Below are positions 7,434 through 16,056 of a stretch of 64,000 bases of DNA, piece by piece. The notes beneath the pieces were generated by a model. That model searched no databases. It was not told where the DNA came from and saw only the letters and a program-made list of their open reading frames with translations. This stretch comes from Trinickia acidisoli (lineage in GTDB: Bacteria > Pseudomonadota > Gammaproteobacteria > Burkholderiales > Burkholderiaceae). The DNA lies in NCBI RefSeq assembly GCF_017315725.1, contig NZ_JAFLRG010000002.1, positions 496,001 to 560,000 on the forward strand. Direction: 5' to 3'. Every line of letters starts with the position of its first letter. The stretch's first letter is position 1. The position numbers were made by a program, and so were the translations under genes.

Positions 7434-8582
7434 ATGCGTGCACGCGCCACAACCCGCTCCCCCGACGATTTGTACTTGGCCAGCGATACGAACAACGCAT
7501 CGCGTGGCGCCGCAACCGATGGACCCGCATCACCGCGTCCGACCAAGGCGCCGATGCGCGACGCCCTGCTCAGCAGCCTTGCCCGCGCGCCGCAGCGCGA
7601 TGTCGCCGTCGAAGAGGCGCTGCGCAGCGCAATTGAGCGAAGCCGGCCGATGCCGCGCTCGATGCTGCCGCTCGCGCGCTACATATTGGCTCACAAAGCA
7701 GGCGGTGGCCGGGCGACACACGATGATTTCGACCGCCTCGCGTTGGCGGACCGAGCCGTCAACGGCGCTCGCAAAACGCTTGCGCACGGACGAGGTAATG
7801 TCGATGCCGACAATCGCAGTGCTCAGTCGGAGAGCGAAGTGCGCGCCGTTGCTGCGCAGTTCTTGGAACTCGAACTCCGGGAAATGGGCTTCCAACATGG
7901 ACCCGACCCCACGGCCAGCGTCTATGCGACGCTTGCGATGGCTGCAAAGGTCTTCGATGCAGGCGTCTGCGACAACTACGCCAGCGTCGCTGCCCTGTCC
8001 TATGGGAAGCTGGCCATAGAGTCCAGCCGTTCATCGCAGGAGGAAGTCCGCATGGTTTCTTGCGGGAGCCACGCATGGGCCGAGGTGAGCGGGCCTGACC
8101 AAGACGCTGTGCCCGTCGTCATGGATCCTTGGTCGGAAGGCCACGCCGTGTTCGCGGAAGACAGCCGGTTCGGCAAGAATCGCGAGCAGGTCGAGACGCA
8201 TACGTCCTTCAATATCGAGCGCGCGGCCGAGTACCACGAGTGGTCGGAGGAATTTGCCGCGGGATTTCGATCGCAAACTTGGCAACGTCTCGACCAGGCC
8301 GAGGAGACGTTGGCGCAAATGTCTCCGAGAAATCACCCGATTCCGGAGCCGGTGCTCGAGGACGGCTTCGCTGACCGCGTACAAGACGGCCTGCAGTCCA
8401 GCGATCCATGGAAATCGGTAGTGACGGAAGTGCGGGCTGTGGGCGTTGCCGCCACGTTTGGCGGGCGCGGAGTAGGCAGCCTGCTGGCGGACGCAAAAAC
8501 GATCGTGCGGGAAACGACGAATTCCGTGACACGGGACTCCAAAGAAGCCCCGGAACCCAACCCGCGATCCGAAAGCCTTTGA
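7434..8582 (+). CDS. HopX/AvrPphE-like putative type III effector (Cys-His-Asp enzyme)
   Basis: A 382-residue soluble protein with no signal peptide. Its N-terminal 40 residues are polar and rich in Ser, Thr, Pro and Ala, as in type III secreted proteins. A papain/transglutaminase-like triad can be read as Cys179 (DAGVCDNYASVAAL), His213 (GSHAWAEV) and Asp231 (VVMDPW), in family order and spacing. Total length and triad spacing match the HopX/AvrPphE/XopE/RipE group of plant-pathogen effectors as I remember them. The gene stands alone behind a putative hrpII box (7252-7313). No secretion-system or chaperone gene is in the window, so export is inferred. A secreted or intracellular transglutaminase-like protein unrelated to virulence is the alternative. 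Confidence 0.6.
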   Translation: MRARATTRSPDDLYLASDTNNASRGAATDGPASPRPTKAPMRDALLSSLARAPQRDVAVEEALRSAIERSRPMPRSMLPLARYILAHKAGGGRATHDDFDRLALADRAVNGARKTLAHGRGNVDADNRSAQSESEVRAVAAQFLELELREMGFQHGPDPTASVYATLAMAAKVFDAGVCDNYASVAALSYGKLAIESSRSSQEEVRMVSCGSHAWAEVSGPDQDAVPVVMDPWSEGHAVFAEDSRFGKNREQVETHTSFNIERAAEYHEWSEEFAAGFRSQTWQRLDQAEETLAQMSPRNHPIPEPVLEDGFADRVQDGLQSSDPWKSVVTEVRAVGVAATFGGRGVGSLLADAKTIVRETTNSVTRDSKEAPEPNPRSESL

Positions 8583-8651
8583 TTCCGGAAGGGCGTTTCG
8601 ATTGCTCGCCCAAGCGCTTGATTCAACACGCGGTACGACTGGCTGCGCCGC

Positions 8652-8950
8652 CTACTGCTGAGCTTGTGTAGCAGCGGCCGCTAGGTCGTGGCACAGGGAG
8701 GTCAAACCGACCGGACAAGACGAGGCGGAGAACGTCGCATTTTTGGCCAGGTCGTCGGTATCGAGCTTCGAGTAGGTACGGCTCGTTTCGTACATGCGCG
8801 TGCCGAGCAGGGCACTGGCCGACAGCATCGATGCGCTACGCGCCGCATACCAGCCCGCGCTGTAGCGCGCCCCGCACCGAACGTCAATGCCATGTCGGCG
8901 AGCCCGGCAAAGAGCGCAACTGCAAGCCATAGGTCCATCAACGTCCGCAA
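8652..8950 (-). pseudogene. Frameshifted remnant of a MASE4-type membrane sensor
   Basis: Reading leftwards, one frame gives MDLWLAVALFAGLADMALTF (about 8938-8879). After a shift of frame the neighbouring one gives 'GARYSAGWYAARSASMLSAS', then ALLGTRMYETSRTYSKL (about 8885-8740). Together these reproduce consecutive transmembrane helices of the MASE4 sensor domain found at the N terminus of histidine kinases and GGDEF proteins. No kinase or cyclase part follows, and the frame is broken near 8880. It is a dead fragment of about 80 residues. Confidence 0.5.
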
Positions 8951-9002
8951 TCTCGTGACGGAAATGTGGACACAAAGCGCCGCGATGCTGATTGCCTATC
9001 GC

Positions 9003-10088
9003 TCATTGCTTGCGTGAGCTCGTCAGCAGCGTTTGCGCGATCACCGCAACCAAGAGGAACGCGCCGCTCGCGAGGTTCTGATAGTAAGGGCTGAGCGTCC
9101 CGACTTGATTGATGACGTTCTCGATCACGCCGAGCAGAATGACGCCGGCCAGCGGCCCGGCCATCGTGCCGACGCCGCCCGTGAGCAGCACGCCGCCGAT
9201 CACGGCCGCGGCGATCGATTGCAGTTCGTAGCCGGCGCCCGCGCCCGCGAGCCCTGAATCGAGGTGCGAGGCGAGCAGAGCGCCGGCCAAGCCGGCGAGC
9301 GCGCCGCTCACGCCGTAGGTGGCGATCTTCACGCGTTCGACGCGCACGCCGAGCATCCGCGCCGCTTCTTCGTTGCCGCCTATCGCGAAGACGGCCGCAC
9401 CGTATGACGTACGGTTCAGCACGAGCGCGCCGATGGCGTAGGCAACCACCAAGATCGAGATCAGGTTGCTGATGCCGAAGATCGATCCGTTGGCGATATG
9501 GGCGAAGAAGCCCGGATTGGCGATCAATAGATCTTGGTTCGCTAGCACCAGCGCAAGACCCTTGAGGCCGAGCAGCGCGGCCAGGGTGACGATGAACGGC
9601 GCCATTCGAGCGCGCGCGATCAGCACGCCGTTGACGAGGCCGACACATAGGCCCGCCAAGATCGGTGCCATCAGCGCCGCTACCCAGCCGTAAGGCTCCG
9701 CATAGGCTGCGATCACCGTGCCGAGCCCGACGAGCGAGCCGACCGACAGGTCGAAGCCGCCCAGGATGATGACCAGGCTTTGTCCGATCGCGATTAGGCC
9801 TAGGAACGCGCTCGCCGATACGATGTCCGCCAAATTGGCGGGATGCAGGAAGTCAGGGAAGATCGCGCCCGCGATCAAGCTGACGACGACCAAGATGCCG
9901 ATTGCGCCGCGCGCCTGAATCAAGCGCACGACGCGATTGCGGCGCTCTTTGCGATCCCGCAGCGGCGCGGCGCCCGCGGCCGCGTGCGTGGTCGACGTGC
10001 TCTGCGTAGCACCGGAATGGGGGTTGGCGCGATTGCCGCTCGTATTCGTGTCCACCTTCATGTTTGCCGAGTCGATACCGGTATCCAT
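9003..10088 (-). CDS. Sugar ABC transporter permease (YjfF/RbsC-like), second of pair
   Basis: A 361-residue inner-membrane permease of the ribose/galactofuranose branch (BPD_transp_2), with a long polar N-terminal tail (1-52) followed by about ten membrane segments. The family signature region 'GGFDLSVGSLVGLGTVIA' is at about 108-125 and the loop contacting the ATPase is GGNEEAARMLGVRV. It starts at ATG 10088, with a GGGAGG site and only 7 bases after the stop of the first permease, so the two are co-translated and probably form a heterodimeric channel. It is the last gene of the operon binding protein - ATPase - permease - permease. The extended N-terminal tail is longer than usual. Confidence 0.9.
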   Translation of the reverse strand: MDTGIDSANMKVDTNTSGNRANPHSGATQSTSTTHAAAGAAPLRDRKERRNRVVRLIQARGAIGILVVVSLIAGAIFPDFLHPANLADIVSASAFLGLIAIGQSLVIILGGFDLSVGSLVGLGTVIAAYAEPYGWVAALMAPILAGLCVGLVNGVLIARARMAPFIVTLAALLGLKGLALVLANQDLLIANPGFFAHIANGSIFGISNLISILVVAYAIGALVLNRTSYGAAVFAIGGNEEAARMLGVRVERVKIATYGVSGALAGLAGALLASHLDSGLAGAGAGYELQSIAAAVIGGVLLTGGVGTMAGPLAGVILLGVIENVINQVGTLSPYYQNLASGAFLLVAVIAQTLLTSSRKQ

Positions 10089-10095
10089 GCTCGCG

Positions 10096-11073
10096 TCAGC
10101 CTCCCTGGCGTTGCAGATAGAGCGCTACGACGATGAACACCGCTTTCAGAATCTGTGCATAGGTAAAGCTGATGTTGTTCATGATGAAGCTCGCGTCGAG
10201 CACCTCCAGCAGCAGTACGCCGAAAACAGTACCGACGATCGAGATCCGCCCACCCGACAACGGCGTGCCGCCGATCACCGAGGCGGCGATCGAATCGAGC
10301 TCGAAGTTCACGCCGACATAGTTCGGATCCGACGCGCCGAGCCGCGACGAAGCGAGCACGCCCGCGAGGCCCGCCAGCGCACCGCTTGCCGCATAGACCA
10401 TGAAGAGCGTGCGGCGCACCGGGATGCCGGCCAGGAACGCAGCGCCGCGGCTTGCGCCGATCAGGATCGCGTAACGCCCGAGGGTCGTGCGCCGTACGAT
10501 GAGCGAAATCAAAAGCGCCAGCGCGATGCCGATGAGCATCACGACGGGGATGGGGCCGATCGCGCTCGTGCCGAGCAGATCGAAGGCATCCGAGGGCGGC
10601 AGGTTCACGCGCGAGCCGCCGAGCAGCGCTTGGGCGAGGCCGCGCGCGGCGACGAGCAGCGCCAGCCCCGAGATGAGCGGATCGATCCGCACGATCGACA
10701 CCAGCGCGCCGTTGAAGAAGCCGCAGAGCAGGCCGATCGCGATGCCCGCAAAGATCGCGGTGCCGGTACCGTAGTCGAGGAATACGGCGATCGCGGCGCT
10801 CGAGAGCGCCATCACCGAGCCGACCGACAAATCGATGCCGCGCGTCGCGATCGCGAGGTTCTGGCCGAGCGCGATCAAAACGACGGGCGCCGCTTCGAAC
10901 AGCAGGCTGCGCGCGGCAAGCGGATTCGAAAAGCCTGGCGTGACCGCCAAATTCAGCAGCACGAGCAAGGCGAGCGCGACGTAGACGCTGTTGTCGCGGG
11001 CCCAGCGCAAGATCGCGCGACTCGACAGGCGGCCCGCTTGCGTAGCGGGGGCCGTGGAATTCGAAAGACTCAA
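10096..11073 (-). CDS. Sugar ABC transporter permease (YtfT/RbsC-like), first of pair
   Basis: A 325-residue permease of the same family, with the signature 'TRGIDLSVGSVMALSSAAIA' and the ATPase-contact loop around IGASRGAAFLAGIPV. It starts with TTG at 11073, preceded by an AGGAC site; no ATG fits better at the right place. It lies 29 bases downstream of the ATPase gene. Two different permease genes with one ATPase and one binding protein is the arrangement of the E. coli galactofuranose system ytfQRT-yjfF, which is the best overall model. Confidence 0.9.
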   Translation of the reverse strand: MSLSNSTAPATQAGRLSSRAILRWARDNSVYVALALLVLLNLAVTPGFSNPLAARSLLFEAAPVVLIALGQNLAIATRGIDLSVGSVMALSSAAIAVFLDYGTGTAIFAGIAIGLLCGFFNGALVSIVRIDPLISGLALLVAARGLAQALLGGSRVNLPPSDAFDLLGTSAIGPIPVVMLIGIALALLISLIVRRTTLGRYAILIGASRGAAFLAGIPVRRTLFMVYAASGALAGLAGVLASSRLGASDPNYVGVNFELDSIAASVIGGTPLSGGRISIVGTVFGVLLLEVLDASFIMNNISFTYAQILKAVFIVVALYLQRQGG

Positions 11074-11102
11074 GCTGTCCTCGTTAGTGCGGATGTGCAG
11101 GT

Positions 11103-12632
11103 TTAGGGCGGCGGCGCGTTGGTCGCGAGGATGGCGAGCACGTCGTCGGCGCTGGCATCGCGCGTGGCGATCTCGCCGATGCTGATGCCTTCGTTGAGCA
11201 CGACGAGCCGATCGGTCAGTTCGAGCAACTCTTCCATTTCCGACGATGTCACGACGATCGCGAGCCCATCGTCGGCGAAGCCTCGTATCACGCGATGCAC
11301 CTCCTCTTTCGCGCCAACGTCGATACCGCGCGTCGGATCGTCGAGCAGCAGGACGGTCGGTTGCGTCGACAGGCAGCGCGCGATCAGCGCCTTTTGCTGA
11401 TTGCCGCCCGATAGCGTCGAGATCGGCGCGCCGGGGCCTGCGGTTTTGATGCCGAGTTGCTCGATGTACTGTTTGACTAGCGCTTCTTGCTTGCGGTAAG
11501 AGATGAAACCGAAGCGCGAGATTTGCGGCAACACCGACGCGATGATGTTCTCGCGCACGGACAAGCGAGGAAAGATGCCTTCGGAGCGCCGATCCTCGGA
11601 CAGGAACGCCAGCCCGCTGCGGATCGAGCGTGCCGGTGCCGTGTTGCCGAGCGCGTGGCCTTTCAGGCGCACGTCGCCGGCGTCGGCCCTTTGCGCGCCG
11701 AACACGGCCTTGAAGGTTTCGGTGCGCCCCGAGCCGAGCAGGCCCGCGAGCCCCACGATTTCTTTCGGCGCGACGCGCAACGAGACATGGCGCACGCGCG
11801 TGCTCCAGCGCAAACCATCGACTTGCAGCGCGGGCTTTGCATCATCGGCAGCGCTTGTCTCGCGTGCGCCGCCACGCCCGCCGCCGCTGTGGCCTGCGCG
11901 TCCGAGCATGGCGGCGATCAATGCATCGCGCGGCACTTCGGCCGGCGTGCCGGTCTTCACGACTGCGCCGTCGCGCATGACCGTGAAGCGGTCGCACAGC
12001 CGATAGCATTCGGATAGCCGATGACTGACGAACAGTAGCGCGATGCCGTCGGTTTTCAATTGGTCGACGACGCGGAACAGCACGTCGACTTCCGTGCCCG
12101 ACAGCGCCGAGGTCGGCTCGTCGAGAATCAGCACGCGCGCGCCGAGGGCCACACCGCGCGCGATCGACACCATCTGTTGCTCGCCGAGCCCCAGCGAACC
12201 GAGCTTCGCCGTGGGGTCGACCGTGAGCCCATAGCGGCGCACGATCTCATTCGCCATCGCATTCATCTTGCGACGATCGATTAGGACACCTAAGCGTTTC
12301 GGCTCATGGCCGATGAAGATGTTCTCGGCCACGCTGCGATCGGGAATCAGATTGATTTCCTGATACACGGCGCACACGCCGCGTTGCTGCGCGGTTCTCG
12401 GCGAATCGAGCGAGACGGGTGTGCCGTCGAGCACGACGGCGCCGTCGTCGGGCTGATAGAAGCCCGTGAGAATCTTGATGAGCGTGGATTTGCCGGCGCC
12501 GTTCTCGCCGACGAGGCCGTGTACTTCACCCGCGCGCAGCGCCAGCGATACGTCGCGCAACGCGCGCACCACGCCGAACGTCTTGCTCGCGTTGCGTGTT
12601 TCAAGCACGACTGCCCGCATCGAATCGTTCAT
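11103..12632 (-). CDS. Sugar ABC transporter ATP-binding protein (RbsA/YtfR-like)
   Basis: A 509-residue cytoplasmic ATPase with two nucleotide-binding halves. The first has Walker A GENGAGKST, signature LGLGEQQMVSIAR and Walker B LILDEPTSAL. The second half has the degenerate Walker A GLLGSGRTE usual in this class, signature SGGNQQK and Walker B LLDDPTRGIDVG. It starts at ATG 12632; the frame runs further upstream but that part is not homologous. It lies 76 bases after the binding-protein gene. It drives uptake through the two permeases downstream. Sugar not determined. Confidence 0.9.
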   Translation of the reverse strand: MNDSMRAVVLETRNASKTFGVVRALRDVSLALRAGEVHGLVGENGAGKSTLIKILTGFYQPDDGAVVLDGTPVSLDSPRTAQQRGVCAVYQEINLIPDRSVAENIFIGHEPKRLGVLIDRRKMNAMANEIVRRYGLTVDPTAKLGSLGLGEQQMVSIARGVALGARVLILDEPTSALSGTEVDVLFRVVDQLKTDGIALLFVSHRLSECYRLCDRFTVMRDGAVVKTGTPAEVPRDALIAAMLGRAGHSGGGRGGARETSAADDAKPALQVDGLRWSTRVRHVSLRVAPKEIVGLAGLLGSGRTETFKAVFGAQRADAGDVRLKGHALGNTAPARSIRSGLAFLSEDRRSEGIFPRLSVRENIIASVLPQISRFGFISYRKQEALVKQYIEQLGIKTAGPGAPISTLSGGNQQKALIARCLSTQPTVLLLDDPTRGIDVGAKEEVHRVIRGFADDGLAIVVTSSEMEELLELTDRLVVLNEGISIGEIATRDASADDVLAILATNAPPP

Positions 12633-12708
12633 GCATCGGCCTGCGTCGTAAAGGAACCCGTGTGGGACGAGGTGCGCAAGCGATCGCGCACCCCATACCC
12701 ACACCACA

Positions 12709-13740
12709 TTAGTACACCGCGCCCTTATCGAGCGATTTCTTCGCGTTCGCTTTGTCGTAGAGCGCGTCGTGCATGATCTGCTTCTGCGCCACCGGCTTGC
12801 CCGCGAACCAATCGGCCAGCGACTGGAATGCGAGCGGGCCGAAACGCGGGTTGGTTTCGACGTCGGCGGTGACGATGCCACCCGAGATGTCGCGCACGAC
12901 GTCCTTGGTACCGTCGATCGATACGATCGTCACGCCCTTGAGTTTGCCGGCCTGGCGCAGTGCGGTGATCGCGCCGAGCGTCATGACGTCGGCATGCGTG
13001 TAGACGGCGCTGACGTCGGGGTGCGAGAGCAGGATCTGCTCCATGACCTTCTGCGCTTCCGTCGTCGACCAATTCGCCGTTTGTGCGGCGGCGAGCTTCA
13101 TGTTCGGGTAGTTCTTCAGCACCTCGGCAAAGCCGTCCGTGCGCTGGCTTTCCACGGTATTGCCGTAGCCGCCTTGAATTTCGGCGATCACGGCTTTGCC
13201 GCCCGTTGCATCCGCAAGCGCCTGCGCGGCACGCTTGCCTTGCGCATAGAAATCGGAGCCGAGGAACGTGATGAAGTCTTCGCACACCGTGCCGGCCGTC
13301 TGCCGATCGATCGTCACGACGGGGATGCCTTTTGCCTTGGCCTGAGCGAACGCGGGCTGCAAGCCGGTCGAATCGTTGGGCGCGACGATCAGCGCTTGAG
13401 CGCCTTGATTGATCATGCTTTCGATGTCGGCCACTTGCTTGGCTTGGTTATCGTTGGCGTTCGTGTAGAGCAGGCGCTTGACGCCGGCAGCCTTCGCCGC
13501 TGCGCGCACGGATGCTGTCTCGGTGGCGCGAAACGGGTTTTGTTCGTTTTCCGATTGCGAGAAGCCGACGACCATGCCGCTCAGCTTCAGGTTGCCGGGC
13601 TTCGGGTTCGTGCACGTTTGCGTCGATGCGTTCTGCACTTTCTGTGCGCCGTTGTCCTGCGCCCATGCGCCGATCGACCATGCGCCTACGACGCACAAGG
13701 TCAGCGCGGCGAGGCGATGCTGCAGCGTTGCTCTAGACAT
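12709..13740 (-). CDS. Periplasmic sugar-binding protein (YtfQ-like)
   Basis: A 343-residue binding protein with a Sec signal peptide (cleavage probably after GAWA, residue 27). The mature start 'MVVGFSQSENEQNPFRATET' has the pattern of YtfQ, the galactofuranose-binding protein ('VGFSQ.G.E..WR.AET'). 'QGAQALIVAPNDSTGLQPAF', then 'GIPVVTIDRQTAG' and 'GSDFYAQGKRAAQAL' follow the periplasmic-binding fold in order. A good CGGAGAC site precedes ATG 13740. It heads the four-gene ABC operon, and an 18-bp palindrome 155 bases upstream is the likely operator for the LacI regulator. Confidence 0.88.
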   Translation of the reverse strand: MSRATLQHRLAALTLCVVGAWSIGAWAQDNGAQKVQNASTQTCTNPKPGNLKLSGMVVGFSQSENEQNPFRATETASVRAAAKAAGVKRLLYTNANDNQAKQVADIESMINQGAQALIVAPNDSTGLQPAFAQAKAKGIPVVTIDRQTAGTVCEDFITFLGSDFYAQGKRAAQALADATGGKAVIAEIQGGYGNTVESQRTDGFAEVLKNYPNMKLAAAQTANWSTTEAQKVMEQILLSHPDVSAVYTHADVMTLGAITALRQAGKLKGVTIVSIDGTKDVVRDISGGIVTADVETNPRFGPLAFQSLADWFAGKPVAQKQIMHDALYDKANAKKSLDKGAVY

Positions 13741-13895
13741 GCTTGTCTCCGGTGTTGTTGACCCAGGCGGGCCCCCGACTTCGTTGTTGTCGACCGCATC
13801 GTCCAGCGCAGCATGGCTTCACGTCAGCGTTGGACGAGCTCGATTCCGCACTTGCATAACGCCAATTCCTGAATTTCCGCTCTACCGACTCATTG

Positions 13896-13913
13896 GCAAG
13901 TAATATTACTTGC
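13896..13913. promoter_or_regulatory. 18-bp perfect palindrome, likely LacI-family operator
   Basis: GCAAGTAATATTACTTGC is perfectly symmetric. It lies between the LacI-type gene (it touches its stop codon) and the sugar ABC operon, 155 bases upstream of the binding-protein start. A related AT-rich core (ACTAATATTAAT) occurs upstream of the LacI gene itself near 15101-15112. The shared TAATATTA core suggests the same regulator binds both. Confidence 0.6.
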
Positions 13914-15049
13914 TATTCATTAAGAATATTAATAAGGGTATCCCCTGCAATCCGATCCCTCGAACCGGGGTTGTCAGTGGCGCTTGCATCGAGGTTGAGG
14001 CTCGCGCACGCCGCCGCGACCGACGCACGCTCGATCAGCGGGCCGTCGAGCTTGATGGTGCGGCGCTTGAAAGGGGCGCCGGCGCTGCGGTTTTCTTCTT
14101 CCTGCAACAGCGTTTCGACTGCCCAGCGGCCGAGTTCGTAGTTCGGCAATACGACCGTGGTCAGCGGCGGATGCGTGTGTCGTGCGATTTCCTGGTCGTC
14201 GTAGCCGATCACCGAGACGTCCTCGGGCACACGCAAGCCGAGTTGCTTGAGCGCCTCGATCGCCCCGATCGCGGTCAGGTCGTTCGCGCAGAAAATCGCG
14301 GTGGGCGGGTTCGGTTCGCGCATCAGCGACAGCGTCAGTTCATAGCCCTTGCCGGAGCTCCAGTCGCCGTCGCGCACGAGGTTTTCGTCGAACGGGAGAT
14401 CGGCCGTCGCGAGCGCTTGGCGGTAGCCCTTGAGGCGGTCTTTCGCCGCGTCCTGCCAGGTTTCGCCGTTGATGAAGCCGATGCGGCGATGGCCGGTCGC
14501 GGTCAAGCATTCGGTTGCGGTGTAGCCGCCCGTGACTTCGGCCGGTACCACCGACGACAGCGTGTGTTCGGTCGCATAGCAATTGAGCAGCACCGTCGGC
14601 ACTTTCAGCAAGGCGGCGGGAATGGTGACCTTGCGGGTATAGACCGTCGCGTAGATCACGCCGAGCACGCTCGGATTCGACAGCGTTTCGCGCAACACGC
14701 GCTGCTCGATGTCGGCATTGCCGTGAGTCGAGTACACGGCGAGCAGGCAGCCGTTGTTCCAGGCGGCGTCGCGCGCCCCATCGATGTTGACGACGGGGTG
14801 CGGGCTCGTGGCGATTTCATCGGCGACGTAGACGATCAGATTGCGCTCGCCCGGCGCGGCGGGCGTAGTGGCGCGGGTCGGCAACTGGTATCCGAGTTCC
14901 TGCGCCGCTTTCAGCACCTTCTTGCGCGTGCCTTCGGAGAACTTGGCGCCGACGGCGCCGTTCAGGACAAGGGAGACGGTCGACTGCGATACGCCGGTTG
15001 CCTTGGCGATGTCGGTCATGGTCGGCCGACGCTGGGTGGATTTTTTCAT
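13913..15049 (-). CDS. LacI-family transcriptional repressor
   Basis: A 378-residue LacI protein. The DNA-binding headpiece is near the N terminus (MTDIAKATGVSQSTVSLVLN, residues 11-30, with hinge helix VLKAAQELGYQ). The ligand-binding domain of periplasmic-binding type follows, with NDLTAIGAIEALKQLG and VIGYDDQEIARH typical of the family. ATG 15049 is preferred because it begins just before the headpiece; ATG 15019 is an alternative. It is followed in the same direction by the sugar ABC operon, whose sugar is presumably its inducer. Palindromes with a TAATATTA core occur before both transcription units. Confidence 0.9.
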   Translation of the reverse strand: MKKSTQRRPTMTDIAKATGVSQSTVSLVLNGAVGAKFSEGTRKKVLKAAQELGYQLPTRATTPAAPGERNLIVYVADEIATSPHPVVNIDGARDAAWNNGCLLAVYSTHGNADIEQRVLRETLSNPSVLGVIYATVYTRKVTIPAALLKVPTVLLNCYATEHTLSSVVPAEVTGGYTATECLTATGHRRIGFINGETWQDAAKDRLKGYRQALATADLPFDENLVRDGDWSSGKGYELTLSLMREPNPPTAIFCANDLTAIGAIEALKQLGLRVPEDVSVIGYDDQEIARHTHPPLTTVVLPNYELGRWAVETLLQEEENRSAGAPFKRRTIKLDGPLIERASVAAACASLNLDASATDNPGSRDRIAGDTLINILNE

Positions 15050-15098
15050 CGATTGCCGAGTAGGCGCATTCCATACGCGCAGAATGGAGGTCACGGTA

Positions 15099-15115
15099 TC
15101 ACTAATATTAATGAC
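15099..15115. promoter_or_regulatory. Candidate LacI autoregulatory operator
   Basis: TCACTAATATTAATGA is a near-perfect inverted repeat about 50-65 bases upstream of the LacI-type start. Its core TAATATTA equals the core of the 18-bp palindrome at 13896-13913. This pairing supports autoregulation. Confidence 0.5.
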
Positions 15116-15169
15116 CTGCAATTGACGGTAGTAGGGATGCACCTATGCACCTACGAGCGATGCCGGTGG

Positions 15170-15619
15170 TTACTTCCCCATCGCGCTCGCGCTCTTCACC
15201 GCGCATTCGCTCGTCACTTTCTTGCCGTCGTCGAACGAGAAGGTGAGTGCGATCGACGAACCGACCTCGAGCGGATGCTTCGGTTTTTCAAGCATCAGGT
15301 GATAGCCGCCGGGCGCGAAGTGAAGCGTGCCGTTCGCGGGCACGGGGGCTTTGTCGACCATGACCATCGTCGTTGTGCTGCCGTTGCTCTGGGTTTGATG
15401 CAGCATGGCCATGCCGAAAGCGTCGGTCTCGACGCCGACGAGGCCGATCGGCTTATCGCTCATGTTCATCACGTTGAAATAGCCGGCGGACGGTAAGTCG
15501 CCCGGCAGCGCGCGTATCCAACAGTCGGACACCATGACGGATGCGGGCGCGGCGAGTGCAGGTGCGGCGCAGAGGCAGAGCGCGAGCGAGAGGAGAGACG
15601 TTTTCATCGAAGGTTTCAT
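15170..15619 (-). CDS. PCu(A)C-type periplasmic copper chaperone
   Basis: A 149-residue exported protein: signal peptide 1-23 (…APALA), then a cupredoxin-like domain. The copper ligands of the family are visible: Met (FGMAMLHQT, with the H-x(n)-M pattern) and the 'HFAPGGYHLMLEKPKHPLEVG' region. PCu(A)C proteins deliver copper(I) to cytochrome oxidase centres. ATG 15619 has a GGAG at the right distance; the frame upstream to 15724 has no such site. The small ORF at 15811-15945 on the same strand resembles DUF2946, a frequent neighbour of this family. Confidence 0.88.
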   Translation of the reverse strand: MKPSMKTSLLSLALCLCAAPALAAPASVMVSDCWIRALPGDLPSAGYFNVMNMSDKPIGLVGVETDAFGMAMLHQTQSNGSTTTMVMVDKAPVPANGTLHFAPGGYHLMLEKPKHPLEVGSSIALTFSFDDGKKVTSECAVKSASAMGK

Positions 15620-15810
15620 GAGTGCTCCGGTTGACGTGATGCCAAAGATTGATTGCGTATGAGATTGCAATCGCGCGTGGCGGCGCCTACGAGCGCGCGG
15701 CCCTCGCGATGCGAAGTACGGCATGGGATTTTTGAAATCGTTGAACGAGCGCGCGGCGCGTGCCCTCGATGGCCGCGCCGAGTCGGCAGCAAATCAACGA
15801 ATCACGGTGG

Positions 15811-15945
15811 TCAGGACGGGGCGCCCGTCGAGTCGTCCCGATGCGCCGCTACGATCAATTGGCTCACGAGCGGCGCGAGCACGATGAGCCACATGGCAAT
15901 GATGCCAAGCCATGCGGTCAGGTGTTTGCGGGATCGGAGGGCCAT
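15811..15945 (-). CDS. Small DUF2946-like membrane protein, possibly truncated
   Basis: A 44-residue ORF. It reads MALRSRKHLTAWLGIIAMWL, then IVLAPLVSQLIVAA and a short polar tail: a basic start, one membrane helix, and the beginning typical of DUF2946 proteins (about 110-130 residues), which often sit next to PCu(A)C copper chaperones. The His/Cys-containing second half of that family is missing here because of the TGA at 15811-15813. It may be a decayed gene or a short variant. Confidence 0.4.
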   Translation of the reverse strand: MALRSRKHLTAWLGIIAMWLIVLAPLVSQLIVAAHRDDSTGAPS

Positions 15946-16056
15946 GGGCGTGCGCGGATCGATGTGCGCCGCAGTCTATCATCCGACGGGACGGCTCTGC
16001 CAGCGCGCTATCGGCCGTCAGCCGCTGTGACGCGAAGCCCCGCGGTCAGGATTCGA

